From the NCBI RefSeq assembly GCF_014904755.1, contig NZ_JACZFQ010000036.1, positions 1 through 55,719 of the forward strand: a DNA stretch of 55,719 nt, read 5' to 3'. Shown here piece by piece: positions 19,104-27,513 of this stretch. The stretch comes from Neoluteolibacter marinus. GTDB lineage: Bacteria > Verrucomicrobiota > Verrucomicrobiia > Verrucomicrobiales > Akkermansiaceae. The notes below the pieces were generated by a model, which did not search any database, was not told the origin of the DNA, and worked only from the letters and a program-made list of their open reading frames with translations. A program made the translations under genes and the position numbers. The number at the start of each line of letters is the position of its first letter. Within the stretch, counting starts at the first letter, position 1.

Positions 19104-19679
19104 GTGAAAAAGAAATTCTTCCCGCTGTTCGCGCTGATGGCCGCCGGCAACTTGCATGCCGGCGACCCGGCTGCCGCGAAGCCAGGATCCTCCTACGTCG
19201 ACGAGGCGCCCTTGCCGAAGGGCTGGCCCGAGCCAGGTCCCTACGGCAAGGTGGTCGAAAAGCAATACCCCGCCTACCGCGCCGCCTTCACCAATGGCAA
19301 GGGCGAGACCAGCGCTTTCTGGACGCTCTTCACCCATATCAAGAAGCATGACATCCCGATGACCGCACCGGTCGAGATGACCATGGACGGCGACAACCGG
19401 CAGACCGCGATGGCCTTTCTCTATCAGAACGGCAAGGTCGGCACGACCGGTCCCGACGGCGCGAAGGTCGAGGTCAAGGATGTGCCGGCTTCGACGGCCC
19501 TCAGTTACACCTGGCAGGGCAGCGACTCGAAGGAGAACATTTCGAAGGCCCGGACCGAACTGGAAGCGGTGCTCGGGGAGAAGTCGGTCGAAAGCAAGGG
19601 CTTCCGCCTGCTCGGCTACAACGGGCCGGGCACCCCGCGCGAGAAACGGACCTGGGAACTGCAGGCGGTGATCGATTGA
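19104..19679 (+). CDS. Exported SOUL-family heme-binding protein
   Basis: 191 residues from GTG 19104 (MKKKFFPLFALMAAGNLHAG), with a signal peptide of about 20 residues. The SOUL/HBP fold follows, with the recognisable segments FWTLFTHIKKHDIPMTAPVE and MAFLYQNGK. In the family, the phrase IPMTAPVE is near-invariant. SOUL proteins bind tetrapyrroles or related hydrophobic ligands, and bacterial members are mostly uncharacterised. The gene follows the dienelactone-hydrolase-like gene by 43 bases on the same strand. Both products are exported. Confidence 0.85.
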   Translation: MKKKFFPLFALMAAGNLHAGDPAAAKPGSSYVDEAPLPKGWPEPGPYGKVVEKQYPAYRAAFTNGKGETSAFWTLFTHIKKHDIPMTAPVEMTMDGDNRQTAMAFLYQNGKVGTTGPDGAKVEVKDVPASTALSYTWQGSDSKENISKARTELEAVLGEKSVESKGFRLLGYNGPGTPREKRTWELQAVID

Positions 19680-19725
19680 TATCTCACGGATCGACAGGAC
19701 CGGCCGGGATTGTTAGTGAAGCGGG

Positions 19726-20280
19726 ATGTCCGAAGCACCCGTGAATCCCTACACCCCGCCGACCGTTTCCGATCCCATGCCGGAGCTTCCCGTGACGGGT
19801 GCGCAGCTCGCCACCCGCGGGCAACGCTTCGGCGGTGCCGTGATCGACGGACTCATCAACCTGGTGGTGGTCTTCGGGCTCTACTTCCTGCTTTTCCAAC
19901 AGAACATCTTCGCTCCCAAAGGCGGCCAGCAGTGGTGGCAGACCGCGGTGTTGTCGGTGCTGGGGCTCGGGATCTTCATCGGGATCAACTTCAAGTTCCT
20001 CCGCGACCAGGGGCAAACCATCGGCAAGAAGGCGGTGGGTACGCGGATCGTGACCATGGACGACCGGAACCCGTCGCTGGGGGACCTGATCGTGAAGCGC
20101 TACGGGGCGTTTACCCTTGCCGGGCTGATTCCGGTCATCGGGGGGTTCATCGGACTGGCCAACTCGCTCGCCATCTTCGGTCGCGACAAGCGTTGCCTGC
20201 ACGACTACCTCGCGGGCACCAAGGTGGTGGTGTGCACCCCCGAGGTCACTCCGGTGACCCCGCCGGTAGCCGGGGCCTAG
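19726..20280 (+). CDS. RDD-family membrane protein
   Basis: 184 residues. After a polar proline-rich start (VNPYTPPTVSDPMPELPVTG) comes the RDD domain: RGQRFGGAVIDGLINLVVVF with the first Arg and Asp, a second helix near 75-92 (LSVLGLGIFIGI), the segment QTIGKKAVGTRIV, and the last Asp in KRCLHDYLAGTKVV. Three hydrophobic helices are predicted. RDD proteins are small integral membrane proteins of mostly unknown function, some linked to ion transport. The gene ends with TAG at 20278-20280, four bases from the convergent DUF4010 gene. Confidence 0.88.
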   Translation: MSEAPVNPYTPPTVSDPMPELPVTGAQLATRGQRFGGAVIDGLINLVVVFGLYFLLFQQNIFAPKGGQQWWQTAVLSVLGLGIFIGINFKFLRDQGQTIGKKAVGTRIVTMDDRNPSLGDLIVKRYGAFTLAGLIPVIGGFIGLANSLAIFGRDKRCLHDYLAGTKVVVCTPEVTPVTPPVAGA

Positions 20281-20283
20281 TCG

Positions 20284-21549
20284 TCATCCGGGCCACAGCG
20301 CGAGCAGGGCGGCACCGCCCGCCAGCGCGGCGGCGAAGCCGAGCAAGGTTGCCTTGATCATTGCCCGGGTTCCCAGCACGGCCACCATGCCGCCCTTGAA
20401 CACGAGGTTCGCCATGCCGCCGACAAGGATCAGTCGCCAGCCGGTGGTGGTCTCGACATGGCCGCCGGAAACCAGCCGCGAGGTCGAGAGCGTGATCGCG
20501 TCCATGTCGGTGAGCCCCGAGACCGCCGCCACGGCGAAGAGCCCGGTATCGCCGAGTTCTTCCTTGGCGAAGGCGACGCCGTAGAGCACGGCGATGTAGA
20601 GCAGTGCGAACAGGACCGCGCCCTTCAGCTCGGACGGGGCCTCGTCTTCGGTGACGTCCTGCTGCCGCCGGAGGCTGACCCGGTAGGCCACCGCCGCGAC
20701 CAGGGCGGTCCAGGCCATCATCACGGCCAGCGGCCGGATCATCGCGCGGCCTTCGCCCGGCGCCGCCACCCACACTTCCACCAGCACCCGGGCGAAAACC
20801 ACGGCCGACGCGATCAACGCGATCACCGCGAACGAGGCAGCCCCCTGCGGGTTCGACTTGCTCCGGCGGGCCACGCTGGCGGTGGTCGCGGTGCTCGAAA
20901 TCAGGCCGCCAAGGATCCCCGCCAGCAAGGTGCCCTTCTTGCCGCCCAGGATCTTGCCGGCGAGGTAGGCGGCCAGGCTGATGCCGACGATCAGCACCAC
21001 CAGCAGCCAGACCTTGAAAGGATTGAAGACATCGAGGTAGCCCATGTCGCGGTTCGGCAGCAGGGGCAGGATGACCAGCCCGGCGAGGACCAGGCGGGCA
21101 ATCTCCTTGAGGTCGTTCTCGCCGATCCTTCGCACCATCCCGTGCAGCGGCTTCTTGATTTGCAATAGCACCATCACCGTGCCGGAACAGACCACCGCTT
21201 CCAGGCGGTGACCGAGGATCACCATCACGCCGATCAGGAACATCACGACCGCCGCGATCTCGGTGGTCAGGCCGGTGTCCGGATCCGGTTTCCGCAGGGC
21301 GGCGAGGTTGCCGAGGATGACCAGGCTGGTGCAGGCGATCAGCGCCGCCGCGATGACCCAGGGCCCGAAGGTGGTCGACAGGAAACCGCTGAGGGCACCG
21401 AACAGGGTGATCAGCGGGAAGGTCCGGATGCCGGCGACCTTGTCGCGCCGCCACTCGCGCTGGAGCCCGACCAGCAGGCCGAGCCCGAGGGCCGTGCCGA
21501 ACGACTTCAGCAGCTCGAGGGATTCCGGCAGGTTGACATCGGCGATCAT
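20284..21549 (-). CDS. MgtC/SapB-DUF4010 integral membrane protein
   Basis: 421 residues with about a dozen hydrophobic helices. The N-terminal third is an MgtC/SapB-like domain (LLKSFGTALGLGLLVGLQRE, then AGIRTFPLITLFGALSG). The remaining two thirds match DUF4010, with GLISSTATTASVARRSKSNP and SGLTDMDAITLSTSRLVSGG. Proteins of this fusion type are common in bacteria, and their transport function is not established. MgtC itself modulates magnesium homeostasis and the F-ATPase. The gene converges with the RDD gene. Upstream, between its start and the GH1 stop, lies a single GGAG-type REP element. Confidence 0.85.
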   Translation of the reverse strand: MIADVNLPESLELLKSFGTALGLGLLVGLQREWRRDKVAGIRTFPLITLFGALSGFLSTTFGPWVIAAALIACTSLVILGNLAALRKPDPDTGLTTEIAAVVMFLIGVMVILGHRLEAVVCSGTVMVLLQIKKPLHGMVRRIGENDLKEIARLVLAGLVILPLLPNRDMGYLDVFNPFKVWLLVVLIVGISLAAYLAGKILGGKKGTLLAGILGGLISSTATTASVARRSKSNPQGAASFAVIALIASAVVFARVLVEVWVAAPGEGRAMIRPLAVMMAWTALVAAVAYRVSLRRQQDVTEDEAPSELKGAVLFALLYIAVLYGVAFAKEELGDTGLFAVAAVSGLTDMDAITLSTSRLVSGGHVETTTGWRLILVGGMANLVFKGGMVAVLGTRAMIKATLLGFAAALAGGAALLALWPG

Positions 21550-21597
21550 GGCGGTTCGGTCATGTTAGACCGTGCTTGCCGATCCGGCAAGGAGGCC

Positions 21598-21790
21598 CTT
21601 GGAGTGCGGTGGCAGAGCGTACCGGCGACACCGCTTTCGGGGTATCGGAAGGGGAGTCTGGATGTTCCGGCAATGAATCGCCGGAGCGTCCCGCGGGATT
21701 GTCTATGGGACGGCTGGTCCGTGGGGAGCAGTCAGCCGCAACAAAGCGCCGTCGCCGGTCGCTGCGCTCCCTCTGCCGGCGCATTCCAAG
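21598..21790. repeat. Family-1 (GGAG) REP inverted pair, single unit
   Basis: The left arm CTTGGAGTGCGGTGGCAGAG begins at 21598 with the stem GCGGTG/CACCGC. The right arm (AAAGCGCCGTCGCC to GCATTCCAAG, ending 21790) is its inverted partner, with stem GCGCCG/CGGCGC. The core includes a TTCCGGCAATGAATCGCCGG-type segment shared with the 38-kb cluster, so this copy belongs to that sub-family. Its right end lies 3 bp from the stop codon of the GH1 gene. Confidence 0.85.
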
Positions 21791-21793
21791 GAC

Positions 21794-23905
21794 TCAAGCG
21801 CCGGCATCCCCGATGATTTCGCGCAACTGCGCGACCTCCGGGGTTTCGTGGCGCGTCAGCGCCGGATCGCGGTCGAGGTCGACGAAGTAGAGGCCGAAGT
21901 CGGTGTTCGGGTCGAAGGGATGGCCCCACTCGCGGTTGGAAGTGATCGACCAGTAGTTGTAGGCTTTGACCGGCACACCCTTCGCCAGCGCCCGCCTGAC
22001 CTGGGCGAGATGGGCGCGGATGTAGTCGCCGCGGGTCATGCCGTCCGCCGTGGGAACGCAGCCGTTTTCCACCACCAGCTGTTCCTGGTCCGGGAACCAG
22101 CGGTGGAAGCGCCGCAGCGCGTGGAACAATCCCTGCGGCCACACCGGGGCGCGCAGGAAGCGGCCGTGGGCGGCGTCCTCCAGCAGGCGGAACTTGTGCA
22201 GGCGCCAGGTCGGCAGGCCCCAGTAGTAGTCGAGGCCGACGAAGTCCTGGGCCCCGACGGCTTCTTCCGGACAGAGTTCCTCCGGGAGCCGGCCGGAAAT
22301 GCCGAGATACCACCAGTTGGCGTTCGCGATCAGGCTGGTCGTGCCCCAGAAGCGCCAGGCCCAGTTCAACCAGCCCGTCCGGGATTGGAGCACCTTGAAG
22401 CGGTCGCAGGGATCGATCGGAACCAGGTCGAGCCTGGCCCCGTCGCCGAGCACCTCGATGGCGATCAGCCTTGCCAGGCGGGCTTCCAGCCCATCCGCGG
22501 GGGCATCGTGGCGGAGCCCCACGCGGATCCGCCCGCGGCGCCTGATCCGGCGGATCCCGCGGTGACCGGCGATGCTTTCGGGCAAGGTGTCGTCGCCCGT
22601 GAACAGCTCGTGGAGCGAGAGCGGCCGCGCGATTTCCTTGGCGACCCCGTCCCCTGGCCGGGCGTCCTCCGAGAGCTCGCGCCGGAAAGCGGCCACCGCG
22701 CGATCGACCCGGGCCATCAGGCGGGCGTGGCCGTGCGGGGCGACGACCACGTAGTGCTCGTCGCTCAGGCCGGTGACGAGGAACCGGTAGCGGTCGGCTT
22801 CCGGGGTTCCGTCCGGGAGCAGCAGGAAGGCGTCGCCGTAGACCGCATCGACCTTGCCGGCCGCCAGGGAGCTACGAGCGTCGTCGTAGTTGGAAAACAC
22901 CACCTTGCGGCAATCGCCGGGGAGGTCGCGCTTCCAGCCGTCGGGCTGGTTGCCGACCGCGATCACCCCGACCGGGCGGCCCCCGAGGGAGGCGATGCCG
23001 TCCCCGGCGTGGTCGCGGTGCACCAGCACCGCCTTGCCGGTGCGCAGATACGGGTCGCTGAACTCGAAGCCGGTCTGGTCGGTCTCCGTCACCCCGCCGA
23101 TGACCAGGTCGACCTCGCCGTGACCGCCGACCAGGGCGCCCTTGGTGGTGAACTTGAACACGGCTTCCGACAGGCCGCGGTGGCAGGCACCCCAGTCCAT
23201 CAGCATCTGCAGCCAGGTCGGGAAACCGGTGACCAGCGGATTCACGCCGACCTTCGCCGACGGGTCGAGCCGCTTGATCCGCTGCCGGGCCCGGGCGTGG
23301 GCGCGGAACAGGTTCGGGATCAGCTTCCCCACCGCCTTGGCCTCCGCATCGACCTCGGTGCCGCGCGGCAGGCCGGGGGGCATGTAGTAGCGGTTCTGCC
23401 ACCACGGTTTGATGTAGCCGAAGGTCAGCTGGCTCGGTTCGTTGAAGGTGATCCAGTAGTCGGTCAGGTCGCCGAGCGTCTCCGCGGCCTTGCCGGCGTA
23501 GCGGGCGAAAAGGTCGGGGAAGTCCGCGCCGATCATCCCGCCGTGGTCCCGCTCCAGCCACACCGGCCAGACGAAGTGATGGAGGGTCACCATCACTTTC
23601 ATGCCGTGCGACCGGATGCACTCCGCCACCCGCCGGTAGTGGGCGAGCGCCCCGTCGTCGAAGTTTCCCGCGGCGGTCTCGACCCGTGCCCAGGCGATGG
23701 AGAACCGGAACAACTTGCAGCCCGTTGCGGCCGCGGCGGCGATGTCTTCCGGGTAGCGGTTCCAGAAGTCGGTGGCCCTGCCGCGCGGGGTCAGCCCCTG
23801 GCTGCGCTCCCAGAGGTCCCAGACATCCTCGCGTCCGGGATCGTGCGCCTCCACCTGGTGGTCGGCGTTGGCGGTCCCGAAAAGAAAGTCCGGCGGAAAG
23901 GGCAC
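21794..23905 (-). CDS. GH1 beta-glucosidase with inserted, apparently permuted solute-binding domain
   Basis: 703 residues, against ~450 for ordinary GH1 enzymes. GH1 begins at FLFGTANADHQVE (7-19). The acid/base Glu156 is in TFNEP and the nucleophile Glu613 in VVENG, so both catalytic residues are present, and DFVGLDYYWG (554-563) and YNYWSITSNREWG are also typical. Between ~255 and ~510 the chain is not GH1. Residues 263-408 read as the later part of a family-3 solute-binding protein (GEVDLVIGGVTETD, FSDPYLRTGKAVLV, AAGKVDAVYGD). Residues 457-508 read as its beginning (GRIRVGLRHDAPADG, then DRFKVLQSR). The order is therefore swapped, as in a circular permutation. There is no signal peptide, so the enzyme is probably cytosolic. 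Ligand control of glycosidase activity is my inference. Confidence 0.8.
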   Translation of the reverse strand: MPFPPDFLFGTANADHQVEAHDPGREDVWDLWERSQGLTPRGRATDFWNRYPEDIAAAAATGCKLFRFSIAWARVETAAGNFDDGALAHYRRVAECIRSHGMKVMVTLHHFVWPVWLERDHGGMIGADFPDLFARYAGKAAETLGDLTDYWITFNEPSQLTFGYIKPWWQNRYYMPPGLPRGTEVDAEAKAVGKLIPNLFRAHARARQRIKRLDPSAKVGVNPLVTGFPTWLQMLMDWGACHRGLSEAVFKFTTKGALVGGHGEVDLVIGGVTETDQTGFEFSDPYLRTGKAVLVHRDHAGDGIASLGGRPVGVIAVGNQPDGWKRDLPGDCRKVVFSNYDDARSSLAAGKVDAVYGDAFLLLPDGTPEADRYRFLVTGLSDEHYVVVAPHGHARLMARVDRAVAAFRRELSEDARPGDGVAKEIARPLSLHELFTGDDTLPESIAGHRGIRRIRRRGRIRVGLRHDAPADGLEARLARLIAIEVLGDGARLDLVPIDPCDRFKVLQSRTGWLNWAWRFWGTTSLIANANWWYLGISGRLPEELCPEEAVGAQDFVGLDYYWGLPTWRLHKFRLLEDAAHGRFLRAPVWPQGLFHALRRFHRWFPDQEQLVVENGCVPTADGMTRGDYIRAHLAQVRRALAKGVPVKAYNYWSITSNREWGHPFDPNTDFGLYFVDLDRDPALTRHETPEVAQLREIIGDAGA

Positions 23906-23966
23906 GCGCCGACGATGGGGCAGAGAGGGCCGCTGGCAAAGCGTGGGCTTCGCCGTGACGCGCTTG

Positions 23967-24380
23967 TCACCCGGCGCGGCAGGGACCCAGTGCCGCGGCG
24001 CGCTTCACCAGCTCCCCGACCACGGCCAGATCCAGGTGCTCCAGCCTGGTGAAGCGCACGCAGCTTTTGCCGACCGACACCTTGCCGAGCCGCTCTTTTG
24101 CGCCTTCGGCGAGATAGACTCCATCTTCGACCGCGCAGAAGTAGAGGCTCATGTTCCGCTTCTGGTTGGCCAGGCCAATGGTGAACCACTCGCCCTCGCC
24201 GCCGTTCTTCGTGCGGTCGCGGGCGGGCCCGTAGCCGATCATGCCGTGGACGATGGCCGGCGTCAGTGAGGGGGCGGCCTTGAGGATCAGTTCGTGGAGC
24301 GCCGTCAAGGCGGCGCGCCGTGGTTCCGGCACCCAGGCCAGGTATTCCTCCGCGGTGGTGATGTGACCGGGCGCTTTCAT
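23967..24380 (-). CDS. DUF1801 (YdhG-like) protein
   Basis: 137 residues with the DUF1801 layout. It begins with a helical part (TTAEEYLAWVPEPRRAALTA), then the core IVHGMIGYGPA, the strand WFTIGLANQKRNMSLYFCAV and the ending CVRFTRLEHLDLAVVGELV. Members of this family, including B. subtilis YdhG, are small cytosolic proteins of unknown function related to the SRPBCC-neighbouring iron-chaperone-like fold. It lies 61 bases upstream of the GH1 gene on the same strand. No link in function is visible. Confidence 0.78.
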   Translation of the reverse strand: MKAPGHITTAEEYLAWVPEPRRAALTALHELILKAAPSLTPAIVHGMIGYGPARDRTKNGGEGEWFTIGLANQKRNMSLYFCAVEDGVYLAEGAKERLGKVSVGKSCVRFTRLEHLDLAVVGELVKRAAALGPCRAG

Positions 24381-24480
24381 CGGGCGGTCAGGATGTCATG
24401 TCGCGGGGCGGTGCAACAGCCTTCCCGGTGCACGGGCACGCGACGACTTTGCGCCCGTCCGCCTGAAGGTGACGCTTTGA

Positions 24481-24921
24481 TCAGGGCTCGCCGATGTCTT
24501 CGTTCCAGACGGTCGGGTTCTGGTCGATGAAGCGCTTCATCAGGTCGATGCAAGCCGCGCTCTGGACGACCTCGGTCTCGACCCCGCGACTGCGCAGCAG
24601 CTCCTCCTCCCCCATGAAGGTCTGGTTCTCGCCGATCACCACCTTCGGGATCCCGTAGAGCAGGATGGCACCGGTGCACATCGGGCACGGCGAGAGCGTG
24701 GTGTAGAGCGTGCACTCGCGATAAATGTGGGCGGGCAGGCGGCCGGCGTTCTGGAGGGCATCCATTTCGCCGTGGAGGATCGGGTTCCCCTGCTGCATGC
24801 GGCGGTTGTGCCCGCGGCCGAGGATGATGCCCTGGCGGACCAGCACGCTGCCGATCGGGATGCCGCCCTCGGAAAGGCCTGCGGATGCTTCGTTGATGGC
24901 GGCTTGAAGAAAGGGATCCAT
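24481..24921 (-). CDS. Cytosine deaminase of the yeast FCY1 type
   Basis: 146 residues from ATG 24921 (an ATT/ATG alternative twelve bases upstream is possible). The zinc motifs of the cytidine-deaminase superfamily are HGEMDAL (His50, Glu52) and SPCPMC (Cys79, Cys82). The remaining sequence follows yeast FCY1 unusually well: LGRGHNRRMQQG, the phrase TLYTTLSPCPMCTGAIL, YGIPKVVIGEN and the end W-N-E-D-I-G-E. FCY1 converts cytosine to uracil for pyrimidine salvage. Bacterial cytosine deaminases are more often the unrelated CodA amidohydrolase. A related guanine or nucleoside deaminase is the alternative, but the C-terminus favours FCY1. Confidence 0.85.
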   Translation of the reverse strand: MDPFLQAAINEASAGLSEGGIPIGSVLVRQGIILGRGHNRRMQQGNPILHGEMDALQNAGRLPAHIYRECTLYTTLSPCPMCTGAILLYGIPKVVIGENQTFMGEEELLRSRGVETEVVQSAACIDLMKRFIDQNPTVWNEDIGEP

Positions 24922-25001
24922 ATGCGCTATCATGCGGTGTTCGTGCGCTGGATTTGACCCGGCACGGCGACTGCTAGTTCATTTCACCCTTAGCGAATCC
25001 C

Positions 25002-26078
25002 ATGCCTAAAGTAAGACTTTCTGGAACCGTTCTCGGCACCGATGACCCGGGCCGCGCGGTGCGCGCCCGCCTGCTTTACCTGCTCTTCGGTGCCGGTTGG
25101 GACATCTACAATTCGAACGGTGACCAGCGCATCACCCTGTCCAACATCGAGCGCAAGATCATTGAGGCGGATGCCTTCGTGTTCACGCCCGGGGCGACGC
25201 TGGAAGACATGTTCAAGGCGATCTCGATCTTCGTCGGCTACCAGACCCTCGACAAGAACCTGGCCGGCAAGCCGACCGTCATCCTCAATGCCGACTTCTC
25301 CTGGGACCCGTTGTTCTCGGTGCTCGATCACCTGAACCGCATGGGCACCATCAAGCAGGACCACCGGGATTTCCTGCTCGGCTCGGAGAGTCCGGAAGCG
25401 GTGCTGGAAACCCTGGACGTGGTGGCTTCCCGCGGCCTGCCGGATGCCGGCCGCGAGAAGATGGGCGAGAGCAAGGCGACCTCGTTCGAGACCCCGGTGC
25501 CGGATGACTATCTCGGCAATGTCTGCGTGTTCTGCTCGGCGACCCTGGAGGAGCCATCCTATCTCCGCGACGGCGAGGAACTCGGCCGCCTGCTCGCGGT
25601 GAACCGCCTCGGCTGCGTGTCCGGGGCCGGCAAGTCGGGGATCATGGGGGCGGTGGTGAAGGGATCGGTCGGCGCCGGCGGCTGGACCGCGGGATCGAAC
25701 GTGCCGCACATCATCGAGCTCGAGGGATTGCCCGACGGCCTGTCCAGCTTCTGGCTGCGCGGAGACATCTACACCCGGATGGAGGTGATGATCGAGAACT
25801 CCGACGCTTTCGTGATTTTCCCCGGCGGCGCGGGGACCGTCCAGGAGCTGCTCGCGCTGATGATCTTCAAGCACCAGAAGAACCCCTTGATGGCCGGCAA
25901 GCCGGTGATCGTGTTCAACCGCTCCAATGCCGCCGGTGTCCGCTTCTGGGATCCGCTGATCAATCTGCTCAGCGACCTCTGTGAGCCCGGCGACTTCGCC
26001 GTGGCCAACACCCTCGAGGACATCCTCCCGGCGATCCGCAGCGGGTTGGAGAAAACCCGGACGGCTGTGGTGGGATGA
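25002..26078 (+). CDS. LOG-family-like protein with internal duplication
   Basis: 358 residues. The C-terminal half carries the LOG/lysine-decarboxylase-like motif F-P-G-G-A-G-T-V-Q-E-L (~residue 273), typical of cytokinin-activating nucleotide phosphoribohydrolases. It also has GCVSGAGKSGIMGAVVKGS as the nucleotide-binding part. The N-terminal half seems to be a second, diverged copy: ADAFVFTPGATLEDMFKAIS aligns with SDAFVIFPGGAGTVQELLAL, LAGKPTVILNADFSWDPLFS with MAGKPVIVFNRSNAAGVRFW, and both copies end before an LETL/EDILPAI helix. The N-terminal copy lacks the catalytic P-G-G-x-G-T signature. The protein is cytosolic. Nucleotide-monophosphate cleavage is likely for the C-terminal half only. 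Confidence 0.78.
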   Translation: MPKVRLSGTVLGTDDPGRAVRARLLYLLFGAGWDIYNSNGDQRITLSNIERKIIEADAFVFTPGATLEDMFKAISIFVGYQTLDKNLAGKPTVILNADFSWDPLFSVLDHLNRMGTIKQDHRDFLLGSESPEAVLETLDVVASRGLPDAGREKMGESKATSFETPVPDDYLGNVCVFCSATLEEPSYLRDGEELGRLLAVNRLGCVSGAGKSGIMGAVVKGSVGAGGWTAGSNVPHIIELEGLPDGLSSFWLRGDIYTRMEVMIENSDAFVIFPGGAGTVQELLALMIFKHQKNPLMAGKPVIVFNRSNAAGVRFWDPLINLLSDLCEPGDFAVANTLEDILPAIRSGLEKTRTAVVG

Positions 26079-26135
26079 CACCGGCCCGGAAAGCGGAGTT
26101 GCGGTGTGCAATGCCAGATGGCAGGCTTCCCGGGA

Positions 26136-27134
26136 ATGAAGCGCATTTCATGGGCTCCAGGTGACACATCGACCCGCGCGGCCTTCCGGCTGGGCGGGGC
26201 CTTGCTGGCGGGCGTACTCCTCAGCCAGTGCGCCCCGAGCTACACCCTTGTCACCGATCGTCCGGAGGAAGCCGTCCGCCAGGAGACCTTCGGCTACCGC
26301 AAGTGGGTGCGCGAAGGCGCCCAGCCGAAGACCGTGGTGGTGGGCGTCCACGGCTTTTGCGGTGCTTCCATCGACTATGAGAATCTCGGCCTGCGGCTGC
26401 TGAAGGACCAACCGGACATCGGGCTCTACGCCTACGAGGTCAGGGGCCAGGGGAAGGATCCGCTGAAGGAGCGGCGCGGCGACATCGATGACCCGGAGTT
26501 GTGGTTCCGCGACCTCGACCGGTTTTCCGACATGGTCCGCGCCAAGCACCCCAAGGCCCGGATTGTCTGGTTCGGGGAGAGCATGGGCGCCCTGATCGTG
26601 TCGCACGCCTATCAGGAAGCCGTGGCCGGCGGCGGCAAGTCCCCTTGCGACGCGTTGGTCCTGTCATCGCCGGTGGTCAAGTTCCGCGACGATTTCCCCC
26701 AGTGGAAAAAGGACCTCGTCCACGGGGTGTCGAAGGTGGCACCCACGGCGCGCTTGTCGCTGGAAACGATCGCCGGCGGCCAACCGGTGCAGATGACCCA
26801 CGATACCGTGCACTCGGAGCAGGCGGACACGAATGCCTGGCATATCGACAAGCACACCCTTCGGCTGCTGGTGACGCTGAGCGACCTGATCGACGGCATG
26901 CCCGACTGTGCCCGCTCCTTCGAGGTCCCGACCTTGGTGTTGCACGGCGGGAAGGACTTCTTCAGCAGCGAGACGGATGTGAAGGGGTTTTACGGCAATA
27001 TCCCCAAGGAGGCCGGCCGCTCGCGCCGCTACTACCCCGACTCGTATCACCTGCTGATGTACGATGACCTCAAGGACAAGGTGATTGGCGACGTCGGGGA
27101 GTGGCTGGAAGACCTGCCGAAGCAGGCAAAGTGA
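26136..27134 (+). CDS. Lipoprotein alpha/beta hydrolase (monoacylglycerol lipase-like)
   Basis: 332 residues from ATG 26136. The N-terminus has a lipoprotein signal ending in L-L-S-Q-C, so it is probably lipid-anchored. The hydrolase fold shows the oxyanion region VVVGVHGFCGASIDYENLG, the nucleophile elbow G-E-S-M-G-A with Ser (~residue 150), and the Asp region TLVLHGGKDFF. The final His is in DSYHLLMYDD. The cap-domain-containing Hydrolase_4 / lysophospholipase group fits best (YEVRGQGKDP resembles its D-x-R-G-x-G motif). The likely role is cleavage of lipid or other esters at the cell envelope. Confidence 0.82.
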   Translation: MKRISWAPGDTSTRAAFRLGGALLAGVLLSQCAPSYTLVTDRPEEAVRQETFGYRKWVREGAQPKTVVVGVHGFCGASIDYENLGLRLLKDQPDIGLYAYEVRGQGKDPLKERRGDIDDPELWFRDLDRFSDMVRAKHPKARIVWFGESMGALIVSHAYQEAVAGGGKSPCDALVLSSPVVKFRDDFPQWKKDLVHGVSKVAPTARLSLETIAGGQPVQMTHDTVHSEQADTNAWHIDKHTLRLLVTLSDLIDGMPDCARSFEVPTLVLHGGKDFFSSETDVKGFYGNIPKEAGRSRRYYPDSYHLLMYDDLKDKVIGDVGEWLEDLPKQAK

Positions 27135-27204
27135 GCCGATCTAACGGTCGGGGCTTCGCCATTGCATTGCCATGGCCCCTGCGCCAATGTCCGCTCCCAA
27201 GCCC

Positions 27205-27513
27205 ATGATCCGCATCGTTCCCTGCCTCGCCCTGACCTGCCTGTTTGCCGCGTGCGCCCCGCCGAAGGCGCAAGTGGTCGAGGGCGATCCGGTGACACCC
27301 CCGAAGCAGACGACCGGCAAGCCTGCGCCACGCGTCGATGAGGAGCCGGAAGTCGCGCCGCCGATGGTGCGCCAGGAAAGCGGCATGCGCATTCCCGACG
27401 TCACCGGGAAGCTTCCCGACGAACGGGACATGAATCCCACGGTGCCGGTTGCCAACGCCGGCGGGCCGGTGATCGCCACGCCGCCCAAGGACGGCCGGCA
27501 GGTCAGCGAATGA
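27205..27513 (+). CDS. Small proline-rich lipoprotein
   Basis: About 102 residues from ATG 27205. The signal MIRIVPCLALTCLFAAC ends in a lipobox (F-A-A-C). The mature part is short, low in complexity and rich in Pro, Val and charged residues (PPKQTTGKPAPRVDEEPEV), and has no recognisable fold. Its last ten bases overlap the 3' end of a convergent gene on the other strand. An upstream ATG at 27172 would give a poorer signal sequence. Function is unknown. Confidence 0.6.
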   Translation: MIRIVPCLALTCLFAACAPPKAQVVEGDPVTPPKQTTGKPAPRVDEEPEVAPPMVRQESGMRIPDVTGKLPDERDMNPTVPVANAGGPVIATPPKDGRQVSE

